From positions 682,001 through 746,000 of the forward strand of contig JAJQRF010000001.1 of the NCBI GenBank assembly GCA_021228405.1: a stretch of 64,000 nt of DNA, written 5' to 3'. Each line of letters starts with the position of its first letter. The first letter of the stretch is position 1. The translations under genes were made by a program, and so were the position numbers. The notes beneath the pieces are model-generated. The model saw only the letters and a program-made list of their open reading frames with translations, searched no databases and was not told the DNA's origin. This document shows, piece after piece, positions 26,619 to 35,170 of this stretch. This DNA is from Pyrinomonadaceae bacterium (GTDB lineage Bacteria > Acidobacteriota > Blastocatellia > Pyrinomonadales > Pyrinomonadaceae).

Positions 26619-27266
26619 ATGAATATCTCCGTCAATCAAATTTTGGAAATGCCGAACGCCGCGCTTTTAGCGGAACGTCTGCAAAACGCTTTGCAGGCGG
26701 AACAGGAAAATCGTCGGCATTTTTACGAAATTATTGAAGAAGATAAAAAAATGGAATTTATCAACGGCGAGATAATTTTCCAGTCGCCTGCCAAATTAAG
26801 GCATACGAATTCTATCAAACTTCTGACAAATTTATTGAGTAATTTCGTTATCAAAAACGATCTCGGATTTGTCGGAAGCGAAAAAATGTTGATCTCCTTG
26901 ACGCGCAACGATTACGAGCCGGACATTTGTTTTTTTGAAAAGGCGAAATCTAACAGTTTCAAATCCGATCAGATGCAGTTTCCCGCGCCCGATCTGGCAG
27001 TCGAAGTGCTTTCTCCTTCGACCGAAAAATTCGACCGCGAGATAAAATTTCAAGATTATGCGGCACACGGGATTAGAGAATATTGGATAATCGACCCCGA
27101 AAACGAATTTATCGAACAGTATTTTTTGCAGACGGAAGAATACGAACTTTTGTTAAAGGCGAAGGACGGAACGATCGAAAGCATTGTTTTACCGGAATTT
27201 AAAATTCAAATTCGCGCCGTTTTCGACGAAAAGTTGAATTTGGAAGAATTGAAAAGATTGATTTAA
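26619..27266 (+). CDS. Uma2-family (DUF820) putative endonuclease
   Basis: 215-residue protein of the Uma2 family, a restriction-endonuclease-like (PD-(D/E)XK) fold common in cyanobacteria and Acidobacteriota and of unknown role. Candidate active-site residues are Asp in YEPDICF and Glu in DLAVEVLSPSTEKFDRE, with K further on; the family ending YAAHGIREYWIIDPE is clear. I chose the ATG at 26619, two codons after a TTG. It interrupts the usual nuoJ-nuoK adjacency; a heptamer hairpin follows. Confidence 0.85.
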   Translation: MNISVNQILEMPNAALLAERLQNALQAEQENRRHFYEIIEEDKKMEFINGEIIFQSPAKLRHTNSIKLLTNLLSNFVIKNDLGFVGSEKMLISLTRNDYEPDICFFEKAKSNSFKSDQMQFPAPDLAVEVLSPSTEKFDREIKFQDYAAHGIREYWIIDPENEFIEQYFLQTEEYELLLKAKDGTIESIVLPEFKIQIRAVFDEKLNLEELKRLI

Positions 27267-27278
27267 TTTTGTTCTTTG

Positions 27279-27330
27279 CCAAAGTTAAAAGTTTTCGGAC
27301 TTTGGACTTTGGACTTTGGACTTTGGACTA
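27279..27330. repeat. GGACTTT heptamer run before nuoK
   Basis: Four to five perfect tandem GGACTTT units (27297-27329). CCAAAGT at 27279-27285 can pair with any of them. The run stops 7 nt before the nuoK ATG and leaves no Shine-Dalgarno. Confidence 0.9.
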
Positions 27331-27336
27331 AAAAAG

Positions 27337-27642
27337 ATGGAACCGAGTTTAGGAAGCTATTTAGCACTTTCAGGAATTTTATTTACGATTGGCGCGGTCG
27401 GCGTGATCTACAAGCGCAACGCGATCGGGATGTTTATGTGCATCGAGTTGATGCTCAACGCCGTAAACCTCACGTTTGTCGCTTTTTCGCGTTATTACGG
27501 CGACGTGACCGGACAGCTTTTCGTTTTTATGGTGATGTCGGTCGCGGCGGCGGAAGCGGCGGTCGGACTCGGAATCATAATCGCATTTTTCCGCAACCGT
27601 GTTTCGGTTGACGTTGACGATGCAAGCATTTTGAAAAATTAA
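27337..27642 (+). CDS. nuoK: NADH-quinone oxidoreductase subunit K
   Basis: Small ND4L-type membrane subunit with three TM helices, 101 residues. [22 protein letters not shown] holds the conserved membrane Glu used in proton transfer, and [17 protein letters not shown] holds the second. I chose the ATG at 27337 ([12 protein letters not shown]); an upstream in-frame start at 27316 would translate heptamer-repeat DNA. Confidence 0.95.
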   Translation: MEPSLGSYLALSGILFTIGAVGVIYKRNAIGMFMCIELMLNAVNLTFVAFSRYYGDVTGQLFVFMVMSVAAAEAAVGLGIIIAFFRNRVSVDVDDASILKN

Positions 27643-27647
27643 TTATT

Positions 27648-28121
27648 ATGTCTGTCTTAATTCGCCGCGCCGATTCCGGCGATGCAAAGAAAGTCGGCGA
27701 ATTAGCCTATAAACTCGCGGTTCAGCATCGCGATTACGACGCAAAACGTTTTTCGGTTTTCGCAGAACCCGAACAAATTGAGCAATTTTACGGCAGACAA
27801 ACACAAACAAATAATGCGGCGGTTTTGGTCGCCGAACTCGAAAAAGAAATCGTCGGCTTTGCATATTTGGCATTTGAAGCCAGAAATTACGAAGAATTAC
27901 TTGAAAACGCCGTCTGGCTTCACGACATTTATATCGAAGAAGCCGCGCGCGGAAAAAATGCCGGAAAGCTTTTGATCGAAGCTTCCGTCGAAACCGCAAG
28001 AGAATTAGGCGGGGATAAATTGATGCTTTCCGTCGCGGCAAAAAACGAATTTGCCCGAAACTTTTTCGAGATGCAAGGATTTAAGCCTACAATGGTCGAA
28101 ATGATGTTGGATTTGACCTAA
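27648..28121 (+). CDS. GNAT-family N-acetyltransferase between nuoK and nuoL
   Basis: 157 residues with a single GNAT domain. Motif A is HDIYIEEAARGKNAGKLLIEASVETAREL (about 88-117; the RGKNAGK loop binds CoA pyrophosphate), followed by LSVAAKNEFARNFFEMQGFKP. The acceptor is unknown. It starts 5 nt after nuoK and ends 9 nt before nuoL, so it is embedded in the operon. Confidence 0.88.
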   Translation: MSVLIRRADSGDAKKVGELAYKLAVQHRDYDAKRFSVFAEPEQIEQFYGRQTQTNNAAVLVAELEKEIVGFAYLAFEARNYEELLENAVWLHDIYIEEAARGKNAGKLLIEASVETARELGGDKLMLSVAAKNEFARNFFEMQGFKPTMVEMMLDLT

Positions 28122-28130
28122 AACAAAGAA

Positions 28131-30371
28131 ATGACTGAAAACAATTTTTTAAGTCTAATAATTTTCGCGCCGCTCGTTGGTGCAGCGATCAACGGATTTC
28201 TCGGCAAGCGAATGAAAAACGAGCTTTTCAGCGGTGTCGTGGCTTGCACGGCGGTCGGCGTGGCGTGTGTCGTGGCGTTTATGATCGCTTTCGGTATCGG
28301 AACGCCGCACGCGGGTGCGCTAACGGCGGCTTCGGAAGGAAAGCCGGTTCTCGATCATATCTGGACGTGGATTCAAGTCGGTGGATTTCGCGCCGATTTC
28401 GGGCTCGGAATGGACAGACTTTCGGGAATCTACGTCTGCTTTATCACGTTCGTCGGATTGCTGATCCACATTTTTGCGACAGGGTATATGCACGGCGACA
28501 GCGGATTTTACCGCTTTTTCGCTTATCTGAACCTGTTTATGTTTTCGATGCTGACGCTCATTTTGGCGGATAATTATCTGCTGATGTTCGTCGGTTGGGA
28601 AGGCGTGGGATTGTGTTCGTATCTGCTCATCGGCTATTACATCAAGAAAGACGAAGCCCGCAAAGCCGCGAAGAAAGCGTTCGTAATGAACCGCATCGGG
28701 GACTGGGGCGTGTTGATGGGAATCTTCCTGACATACAGCCTGACGGGTTCGATCTCGTTTTTCGATAAAACGGTAGACGGTGAAAAGGTTCAGAGCGTTT
28801 TCAGTTGGATTTCGCAAAATGTGATGACGGCTGACCCGTTCACCTGGGGCGCGATCATCGGCGGCGGTTTGACCTCGATCGGCGTATTGATGTTTATCGG
28901 TGCTTGCGGAAAATCGGCGCAGATTCCGCTTTTCACGTGGCTTCCCGACGCGATGGCGGGTCCGACTCCCGTTTCCGCACTTATTCACGCGGCGACGATG
29001 GTTACGGCGGGCGTTTATCTCGTCGTGCGTTCAAACGCAATTTATCAGCTTTCGCCGACGGCAATGTGGATCATTGCAATTGTCGGTGCGGCAACCGCGA
29101 TCTTTGCGGCTTCGATCGGTTTGGCGCAGAACGATATTAAGAAAGTTCTGGCTTATTCGACGGTTTCGCAGTTGGGATATATGTTTCTGGCTTGCGGTGT
29201 CGGCGCGTTTACGGTCGCGATCTTCCACGTGATGACGCACGCATTTTTCAAAGCTCTGCTCTTTTTGGGTTCGGGTTCGGTAATTCACGGAATGCACCAC
29301 GAACAGGATATGCGCAAGATGGGCAATTTGAGAAAATATATGCCGATCACGTTTGCAACGATGTTCACGGGTTGGCTGGCGATCGCGGGAATCCCGATCT
29401 TTGCGGGATTTTTCTCGAAGGACGAAATTCTCTATAAAACATTTGCCGCCGACAGTTATTTCCCTGCCGGAGCATTTCCCGGAAACGAGATTTTGTGGGG
29501 CATCGCCGTTGTGACCGCGCTTTTGACCGCAGTTTATATGACCCGAATGATGGTGATGACCTTCTGGGGCACAGAGCGTTTTCACGATGAAGAAGCCGAC
29601 GTTCACGCATATATGGAACACGGTCACGACGATCAGGACGCACACGCGGACGATCACAGCGACGAAGATGAAGAAGAACATCATCACCATCTGCCGCACG
29701 ATTTCAAACCGCACGAATCGCCGTGGGTAATGACCGTTCCGCTGATCGTTCTGGCGTTTCTTTCAACTGTCGGCGGATTGGTCGGCGTTCCCTACGCGAT
29801 GAGTTCTCTGGTCGGTGCGGGCGATGTCAATGTTTTTGAACATACGCTCGAACCCGTTATCGCAAAAGTCGGAAAGAACGAAGCGCACTCCGAACATTCG
29901 ACGACCGAAAAGAAAGAAGTAAAACATTTCTTCGCCGAAACCAAAGGCGCGGCAACCTCCGAAGATCACGGCGGACATTCGCCCGAAGTTATCTTTAAGG
30001 AAAGAATGCTGGCGGTCTTTTCAGTCGTGATCGCATTGCTCGGCATCGGTATCGGTTGGTTTATTTTCCAGAAAGACCCGCTCAGGAAAATGCCGAAGAT
30101 TTTGGAAGACAAATGGCGCATTGACGAACTTTATAACGGTTACATCGTTGACCCGCTGACGAAAGTTTCGCGCGAAGGTTTGTGGAAAGGTTTCGATGTC
30201 GGATTTATTGACGGAATCGTAAACGGAATCGGGCATTTAGTCGCCGCGCTCGGCGGCGTGGTGCGCGGAATTCAGGTCGGTTTCGTGCGAAGCTATGCGG
30301 CATTCATCCTTTTCGGCGCGTTGGTCGTCATCGGATATTTTATTTATTACGGCTTTAAGCTGATTGGTTAA
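28131..30371 (+). CDS. nuoL: NADH-quinone oxidoreductase subunit L
   Basis: Distal proton-pumping, antiporter-like subunit of 746 residues, with many TM helices and the long lateral helix at the C-terminus. Conserved core: DNYLLMFVGWEGVGLCSYLLIGYY, KSAQIPLFTWLPDAMAGPTPVSALIHAATMV (key Lys and His), AYSTVSQLGYMF. About residues 490-523 form a soluble loop very rich in His and Asp/Glu (YMEHGHDDQDAHADDHSDEDEEEHHHHLPHDF, given in part here), and a second His-containing loop lies near 585-625. Both are unusual for NuoL. Confidence 0.96.
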   Translation: MTENNFLSLIIFAPLVGAAINGFLGKRMKNELFSGVVACTAVGVACVVAFMIAFGIGTPHAGALTAASEGKPVLDHIWTWIQVGGFRADFGLGMDRLSGIYVCFITFVGLLIHIFATGYMHGDSGFYRFFAYLNLFMFSMLTLILADNYLLMFVGWEGVGLCSYLLIGYYIKKDEARKAAKKAFVMNRIGDWGVLMGIFLTYSLTGSISFFDKTVDGEKVQSVFSWISQNVMTADPFTWGAIIGGGLTSIGVLMFIGACGKSAQIPLFTWLPDAMAGPTPVSALIHAATMVTAGVYLVVRSNAIYQLSPTAMWIIAIVGAATAIFAASIGLAQNDIKKVLAYSTVSQLGYMFLACGVGAFTVAIFHVMTHAFFKALLFLGSGSVIHGMHHEQDMRKMGNLRKYMPITFATMFTGWLAIAGIPIFAGFFSKDEILYKTFAADSYFPAGAFPGNEILWGIAVVTALLTAVYMTRMMVMTFWGTERFHDEEADVHAYMEHGHDDQDAHADDHSDEDEEEHHHHLPHDFKPHESPWVMTVPLIVLAFLSTVGGLVGVPYAMSSLVGAGDVNVFEHTLEPVIAKVGKNEAHSEHSTTEKKEVKHFFAETKGAATSEDHGGHSPEVIFKERMLAVFSVVIALLGIGIGWFIFQKDPLRKMPKILEDKWRIDELYNGYIVDPLTKVSREGLWKGFDVGFIDGIVNGIGHLVAALGGVVRGIQVGFVRSYAAFILFGALVVIGYFIYYGFKLIG

Positions 30372-30373
30372 TT

Positions 30374-30431
30374 CGGTCTTCGGTCTTTGCAAAAAACGAA
30401 GACCTAAGACCAAAAGCCAAAGTCCAAAAGG
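30374..30431. repeat. heptamer hairpin between nuoL and nuoM
   Basis: TCGGTCT units pair with CGAAGAC/CTAAGAC units across a loop of about 8 nt. The element begins 2 nt after the nuoL stop and ends 5 nt before the nuoM ATG; AAAGG from its end may serve as the ribosome-binding site. Confidence 0.88.
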
Positions 30432-30436
30432 TAAAA

Positions 30437-32026
30437 ATGGATTTCATAACAGAAAATCTTTTAACGATTTTAATTTTACTGCCCGCGTTTGGTGCGATTT
30501 CCGTGCTTGGACATCAGATGTTCTGGAAAAAGGACGAACAGGCAAAATGGGTGACGCTTTTTTGGGTCATACTCAATTTCGTTCTGTCCCTGCTTTTGCT
30601 CGGTTCGCACGCGGTTTCGGCAAGCGGATTCAGTTTTGAAAAAAACATTCCGTGGATCAAGGCGATCAACACGAACTATCACGTCGGCGTTGACGGACTT
30701 TCGATCTGGCTCGTTATTCTGACGACGTTCATAATGCCGATCGCGGTTCTTTCAACGTGGCACGCGGTCGAAAAGCGGCACACGGCTTTTTATGTTTTTC
30801 TGCTTTTGCTGGAAAGCGCGATGCTCGGCGTTTTTACTTCGCTCGATCTGCTCGTTTTCTATCTTTTCTTTGAAGCCTCGCTCGTGCCGATGTTCTTTCT
30901 GATCGGTATCTGGGGCGGCGAAAACAGAATCTACGCGGCAGTCAAATTCTTTATCTTTACCGCACTCGGCAGTTTGCTGATGCTCGTGGCAATTATCGCT
31001 CTGTATTACTTGCAAGCGTCGGCAACGGGAGTCGGTTCATTCGATTACGTCGTTTTGCTAAATTCGATGCAAGCCGGAAAACTCGTTCTGGCGGGCGGCA
31101 CGGGAGCACTTTTGTTTCTGGCTTTCGCGCTCGCTTTCTCGATCAAAGTTCCGCTTTTCCCGTTTCATACGTGGTTGCCCGACGCGCACACCGAAGCCCC
31201 GACCGCGGGTTCCGTTATCCTGGCGGCGGTTTTGCTGAAAATGGGAACTTACGGCATTATGCGTTTCTGCTTTACGCTGTTTCCCGAAGCGTCGCACGAA
31301 TGGGCTTGGCTGTTCATAATTCTGGCAATTATCGGAATTATCTACGGCGCGCTCGTCGCAATGGTTCAGCCCGATATTAAACGTCTGGTCGCATATTCGT
31401 CGGTCGCGCATATGGGTTTCGTAGTTCTGGGAATGTTCTCGTTCACCGAATACGGAATGCAGGGCGCGCTTTACCAGATGCTCAATCACGGCGTTTCAAC
31501 GGGTGCATTGTTTCTGCTCGTCGGTTTTATCTATGAACGCCGACACACGAGAGCGATCACCGAATACGGCGGACTGGCAAGCGTGATGCCCGTTTATACG
31601 GCGATCTTCATTTTCACGACGATGTCTTCGATCGGTTTGCCGTTCCTAAACGGTTTCGTCGGCGAATTTTTAACAATGGTCGGAATGTGGCAGTCAACGG
31701 CGGTTTCGCATCCGTGGGTCGCCACGATGTTTGCCGGAACGGGCGTGATCTTTGCGGCGGTTTATCTGCTCTGGATGGTTCAGCGTGTTTTCTTCGGAAA
31801 GGTTACAAACCCGAAAAATAAAAAACTGTCGGATTTGAACTGGCGCGAGCTCGGACTGATCGCACCGCTTCTGTTTCTGATGATTTTTATGGGAGTTTAT
31901 CCCTCGCCGTTTTTGAATCGTTCAAAGGAATCGGTCGTAGCGATCGAAGAAAGATTGAATAAACGCGCCGGCGGAACGATCGAGAAGGTCGAAGCAAAAA
32001 CTCAGACACACGAGTCAGGACATTAA
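30437..32026 (+). CDS. nuoM: NADH-quinone oxidoreductase subunit M
   Basis: Antiporter-like proton-pumping subunit, 529 residues, about 14 TM helices. Conserved: VGVDGLSIWLVILTTFIMPIAVL, FEASLVPMFFLIGIWG (key Glu), IKVPLFPFHTWLPDAHTEAPTAGSVILAAVLLKMGTYG, AYSSVAHMGFV. The charged cytosolic tail is normal. Confidence 0.97.
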   Translation: MDFITENLLTILILLPAFGAISVLGHQMFWKKDEQAKWVTLFWVILNFVLSLLLLGSHAVSASGFSFEKNIPWIKAINTNYHVGVDGLSIWLVILTTFIMPIAVLSTWHAVEKRHTAFYVFLLLLESAMLGVFTSLDLLVFYLFFEASLVPMFFLIGIWGGENRIYAAVKFFIFTALGSLLMLVAIIALYYLQASATGVGSFDYVVLLNSMQAGKLVLAGGTGALLFLAFALAFSIKVPLFPFHTWLPDAHTEAPTAGSVILAAVLLKMGTYGIMRFCFTLFPEASHEWAWLFIILAIIGIIYGALVAMVQPDIKRLVAYSSVAHMGFVVLGMFSFTEYGMQGALYQMLNHGVSTGALFLLVGFIYERRHTRAITEYGGLASVMPVYTAIFIFTTMSSIGLPFLNGFVGEFLTMVGMWQSTAVSHPWVATMFAGTGVIFAAVYLLWMVQRVFFGKVTNPKNKKLSDLNWRELGLIAPLLFLMIFMGVYPSPFLNRSKESVVAIEERLNKRAGGTIEKVEAKTQTHESGH

Positions 32027-32075
32027 TTTTTCGGTTTTGGTAATTGTTTCCGAAACCAAAAGTGTAATTTTTATA

Positions 32076-33614
32076 ATGAACACGATCTTATTACAAAATT
32101 TAGTTACTCCGAACGTCAGTTTACAGGCGGTTTTGCCTGAAATGATCGTCGCTTTTACGGGCATTATCGTGATGATCTACGACAGTTTTATGCCGAAACA
32201 GCGAATGGTCACAGGCGCGCTTTCGCTGATCGGGTTAGCGGCTTCGGCATTCGCACTGTTTTCGATGTGGGGCGAAGCTCCCGCAAGCTCTTGGAACGGA
32301 ATGATCGCCAACGACGGTTTGCGAATGAGCTTTACGCTCGTTTTTCTTTTCGTTTCGGCGATGACGATCCTGATCTCGACGGTTTGGACGGAACGCGAAA
32401 ACGTGCCGATCGGCGAATATCACGCACTTTTGCTTTTTGCGACCTTCGGAATGATGTTTATGGCGGCGGGAAATGATATGGTCATCATTTTTCTCGGGCT
32501 TGAAACGCTTTCGATCGCCACGTATGTTATGGCGGGCTTGCGAAAATCCGACTTGAAATCGAACGAATCCGCAATGAAATATTTCATTCTCGGCTCGTTT
32601 GCCTCAGCTTTTTTGCTTTACGGAATGGCTCTGATCTACGGCGCAACGGCTTCGACCAATATCACACAGATCGCGTCGATGGTCGGCAAGGCAAACTTTC
32701 CCGCGCTTTTACTGATCGGCGGCGCGATGCTCATCATCGGATTCGGATTCAAAGTTGCAACCGTTCCGTTTCACGTCTGGACACCGGACGTTTACGAAGG
32801 CGCGCCGACACCCGTTACCGGATTTATGGCGGCAGGTCCGAAAGCGTCGGCTTTTGCTTCGTTTCTGCGTGTTTTCGTGATCGGATTTCCGCTCGTTTCG
32901 GGCGCACAGGCTTCGGCATTTTTACACGAATCGTGGGTCACGGCGTTGACCGTGATGGCGATTTTGACGATGACGGTCGGAAACATTTCGGCGATCGTGC
33001 AAAATAACGTCAAAAGAATGCTCGCTTATTCTTCGATCTCTCACGCCGGCTATGCGATGGTCGGATTCATCGGCGCGGGCGTTGCGAAAACGATGCAGGA
33101 TCGCGACGAAGCGATTGCGGCAGTTGCGTTCTATATGCTGACTTACGCGGTGACGAATCTCGGCGCGTTCGCGATCGTGACTTTGATCGCCCAAAAAAAC
33201 GACCGCCGCACGGAGTTTGACGATTACAACGGAATCGGTTTCAAATCGCCCGTTCTCGCGTTTTCGCTTTCGCTCTTTATGCTTTCCTTGCTCGGTTTGC
33301 CTCTGACGGCGGGCTTTATGGGCAAAGTTCTGGTTTTCCGTCCCGCGCTTGAAGCAGGAAGCACGCTTTTGACGGTGATGGTCGTAATCGCGGTCGTCAA
33401 CACGGCAATCTCGGCTTACTATTATCTGCGCCTGATCGTCGTGATGTTTTTCCGCGAGAGAACTACTTCGTGGCTCGAACCGAAAGTTTCGGGTGCGCTT
33501 GCCGCAGTTTTAATCATTACTATCTTAGGCGTTTTCTATTTCGGAATTTTCAGCGACAACGTGATCGAAAAATTCTCCGGTAAACCGTCCGTCCAATCGG
33601 CGCAGATTAAATAA
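32076..33614 (+). CDS. nuoN: NADH-quinone oxidoreductase subunit N
   Basis: Third antiporter-like subunit, 512 residues. GLETLSIATYVMAGLRKSDLKSNESAMKYFILGSFASAFLLYG and FKVATVPFHVWTPDVYEGAPTPVTGFMAAGPKASAFA are diagnostic. I chose the ATG at 32076 (MNTILLQNL); an in-frame TTG at 32037 would prepend sequence without conservation. Last nuo gene; a hairpin repeat follows the stop. Confidence 0.96.
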   Translation: MNTILLQNLVTPNVSLQAVLPEMIVAFTGIIVMIYDSFMPKQRMVTGALSLIGLAASAFALFSMWGEAPASSWNGMIANDGLRMSFTLVFLFVSAMTILISTVWTERENVPIGEYHALLLFATFGMMFMAAGNDMVIIFLGLETLSIATYVMAGLRKSDLKSNESAMKYFILGSFASAFLLYGMALIYGATASTNITQIASMVGKANFPALLLIGGAMLIIGFGFKVATVPFHVWTPDVYEGAPTPVTGFMAAGPKASAFASFLRVFVIGFPLVSGAQASAFLHESWVTALTVMAILTMTVGNISAIVQNNVKRMLAYSSISHAGYAMVGFIGAGVAKTMQDRDEAIAAVAFYMLTYAVTNLGAFAIVTLIAQKNDRRTEFDDYNGIGFKSPVLAFSLSLFMLSLLGLPLTAGFMGKVLVFRPALEAGSTLLTVMVVIAVVNTAISAYYYLRLIVVMFFRERTTSWLEPKVSGALAAVLIITILGVFYFGIFSDNVIEKFSGKPSVQSAQIK

Positions 33615-33617
33615 GAA

Positions 33618-33695
33618 TTTGCCCACGAAACACACGAAAGAAACGAAAGAAAATCAAAGGACTTTTTCGTATTTTTCGTGTATTTCGTGGGCAAA
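33618..33695. repeat. nonamer-type hairpin after nuoN
   Basis: Arms TTTGCCCACGAAACACACG and its near-perfect complement ending CGTGGGCAAA, built from CACGAAANN units, with a loop of about 15 nt. Nearly the same arm is found at 51092. It may also end the nuo transcript, though no T-tract follows. Confidence 0.9.
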
Positions 33696-33709
33696 ATAGA
33701 TTTAAATTT

Positions 33710-34336
33710 ATGAAATACGTTGACGTTGAAAATTGGGCGAGAAAGCAAAGCTACGAGCATTTCAAAGATTACGATCAGCCATTTTTCAGCATCACGGCAA
33801 ATCTCGACGCGACCAGGCTTTATCGTTTCTGCAAGGAAAACGATCTTTCATTTTCAATCGCGACGCTTTTCTGTTCCGTTCAAGCCGCTAATCGGATCAG
33901 AGAATTTCGCATTCGTTTGATCGATGAAAAACCCGTCGAATTCGACGAAGTTCACGCCACGCAAACAATTCTCAATGACGACGAAACGTTTTCATTTTGC
34001 TATTTCGAGAACAAACAAAACATTTTCGATTACGACAAAGCGGGCAAGATTGCGACGGCGAAATACAAGAAAATGAAAACGCTCGATGTTGAAAACGAAC
34101 GCGTCGATCTGCTTTATTATTCGGTGATTCCGTGGATTTCGTTCACGAGCTTTAAGAATGCGATGAAGCGCGATAAATTTCAGACCGTTCCGCGCATCGT
34201 TTTCGGCAGGATGTTCGAGGAAAACGGCAAACGGCTTTTGCCGCATTCGGTTGAAGTTCATCACGCGGTCATAGACGGCATTCACGTCGGCAAATATTTT
34301 GAAATGATTCAAAAGAGATTCGACGCACCGGATTGA
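33710..34336 (+). CDS. chloramphenicol acetyltransferase-like (CatA fold) protein
   Basis: 208 residues of the type A CAT family, a trimeric acetyl-CoA-dependent enzyme. The family catalytic motif HHxxxDG is intact as VEVHHAVIDGIHVGKY, placing the catalytic His at 185 and Asp at 189. N-terminal FKDYDQPFFSITANLDATRLYRFCKE is also typical. Many chromosomal homologues in environmental bacteria have not been shown to act on chloramphenicol, so resistance should not be assumed. AT-rich surroundings; no resistance-gene context. Confidence 0.85.
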   Translation: MKYVDVENWARKQSYEHFKDYDQPFFSITANLDATRLYRFCKENDLSFSIATLFCSVQAANRIREFRIRLIDEKPVEFDEVHATQTILNDDETFSFCYFENKQNIFDYDKAGKIATAKYKKMKTLDVENERVDLLYYSVIPWISFTSFKNAMKRDKFQTVPRIVFGRMFEENGKRLLPHSVEVHHAVIDGIHVGKYFEMIQKRFDAPD

Positions 34337-34401
34337 CGTTTAAAGCGGAAATTTTCCGTCATTCAAAATATCTTTGAATGTGTTATCTTGTTAAATACAT
34401 T

Positions 34402-34878
34402 ATGGAAACTGCGGTCGAGATTCGGGAAAAATTGAAGGAAGAATGGCTTCCCTTTATTTACCGTGAAAAGGTGCGGACACAGCGGACGCGCGCTTATCAT
34501 CTCGACATTCCGAAAACCGAACATCGCGCCGAGATTCAATACACGCTTCTCGGCATTGAGTTGAAAGTCGGAAACAAACGTTTCAGCTGTCCCGATCTTT
34601 CGACGGCGCGTTATTTGCAGGTTTTCGCAAGAATCGGCTGTTCCGATGTGGCAATTCCCTACGACATTACGAAAATTTCGACTTTAGCCGACGAACTGGA
34701 TATTTCTTGGCACAAAACGCTTTTGTTTTTGGAAGAAATGTCGAAAAGTAAAGTAGCCTCGGCGCAAGGTCGGATGCGTTCCGCTTTGATAAAAGAGATT
34801 CGCCGCGAGATCGAAGAGATCGGCGCAGGTTCGCTGATGCCCGAATTCCGGCAGACTACCAAACAGCGCGAAGTTTAG
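34402..34878 (+). CDS. uncharacterised protein, helical, 158 residues
   Basis: Not recognised. N-terminal basic half (REKLKEEWLPFIYREKVRTQRTRAYHLDIPKTEHRAEIQYTLLGIELKVG), a central CPDLSTARYLQVFARIGCSDVAIPYDITKIS, and a helical C-terminus ending in a charged tail. There is no signal peptide or TM. I chose the ATG at 34402 (METAVEI); an in-frame ATG at 34378 would add eight residues. The stop codon lies inside a Y-shaped inverted repeat. Confidence 0.6.
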   Translation: METAVEIREKLKEEWLPFIYREKVRTQRTRAYHLDIPKTEHRAEIQYTLLGIELKVGNKRFSCPDLSTARYLQVFARIGCSDVAIPYDITKISTLADELDISWHKTLLFLEEMSKSKVASAQGRMRSALIKEIRREIEEIGAGSLMPEFRQTTKQREV

Positions 34879-34935
34879 AGTCCCGCCTTCAGGCGGCAAT
34901 TCGTTAAATGAAAAGCCTTCTAAAGAAGGGACTCT
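34877..34935. repeat. Y-shaped (three-way) palindromic element
   Basis: Outer arms AGAGTCCC (34877-34884) and GGGACTCT (34928-34935) enclose two perfect small hairpins, CCGCC-TTCA-GGCGG (34883-34896) and CCTTC-TAAA-GAAGG (34916-34929). The element overlaps the TAG of the preceding gene. The remaining gap to 35170 shows no gene. Confidence 0.85.
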
Positions 34936-35170
34936 GAACGCGGTTTCAAATTTTTAATTTTGCATTAAATTTTGCATTAACTGGTAAAAATTCGTGTCAA
35001 TCAGCGGGCTAAATCTTTATCCCTATTTTTCAAAAACCCTGCTTTCCAGGAAAACGGGCAAAGCCTTTTGCCGTAATTTGCATCTTAAATTTAAATTCGG
35101 CGTTACAAATAAGTGAAATCTTAAGGTATAATTAACGCCATTGCCGATAAACGGCGATCATATAAACGTT

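Noticed and set aside
33710-34336. Acquired chloramphenicol resistance cassette
   Set aside because: No mobile element, integron or resistance neighbours; chromosomal CAT-fold genes are common in environmental bacteria.
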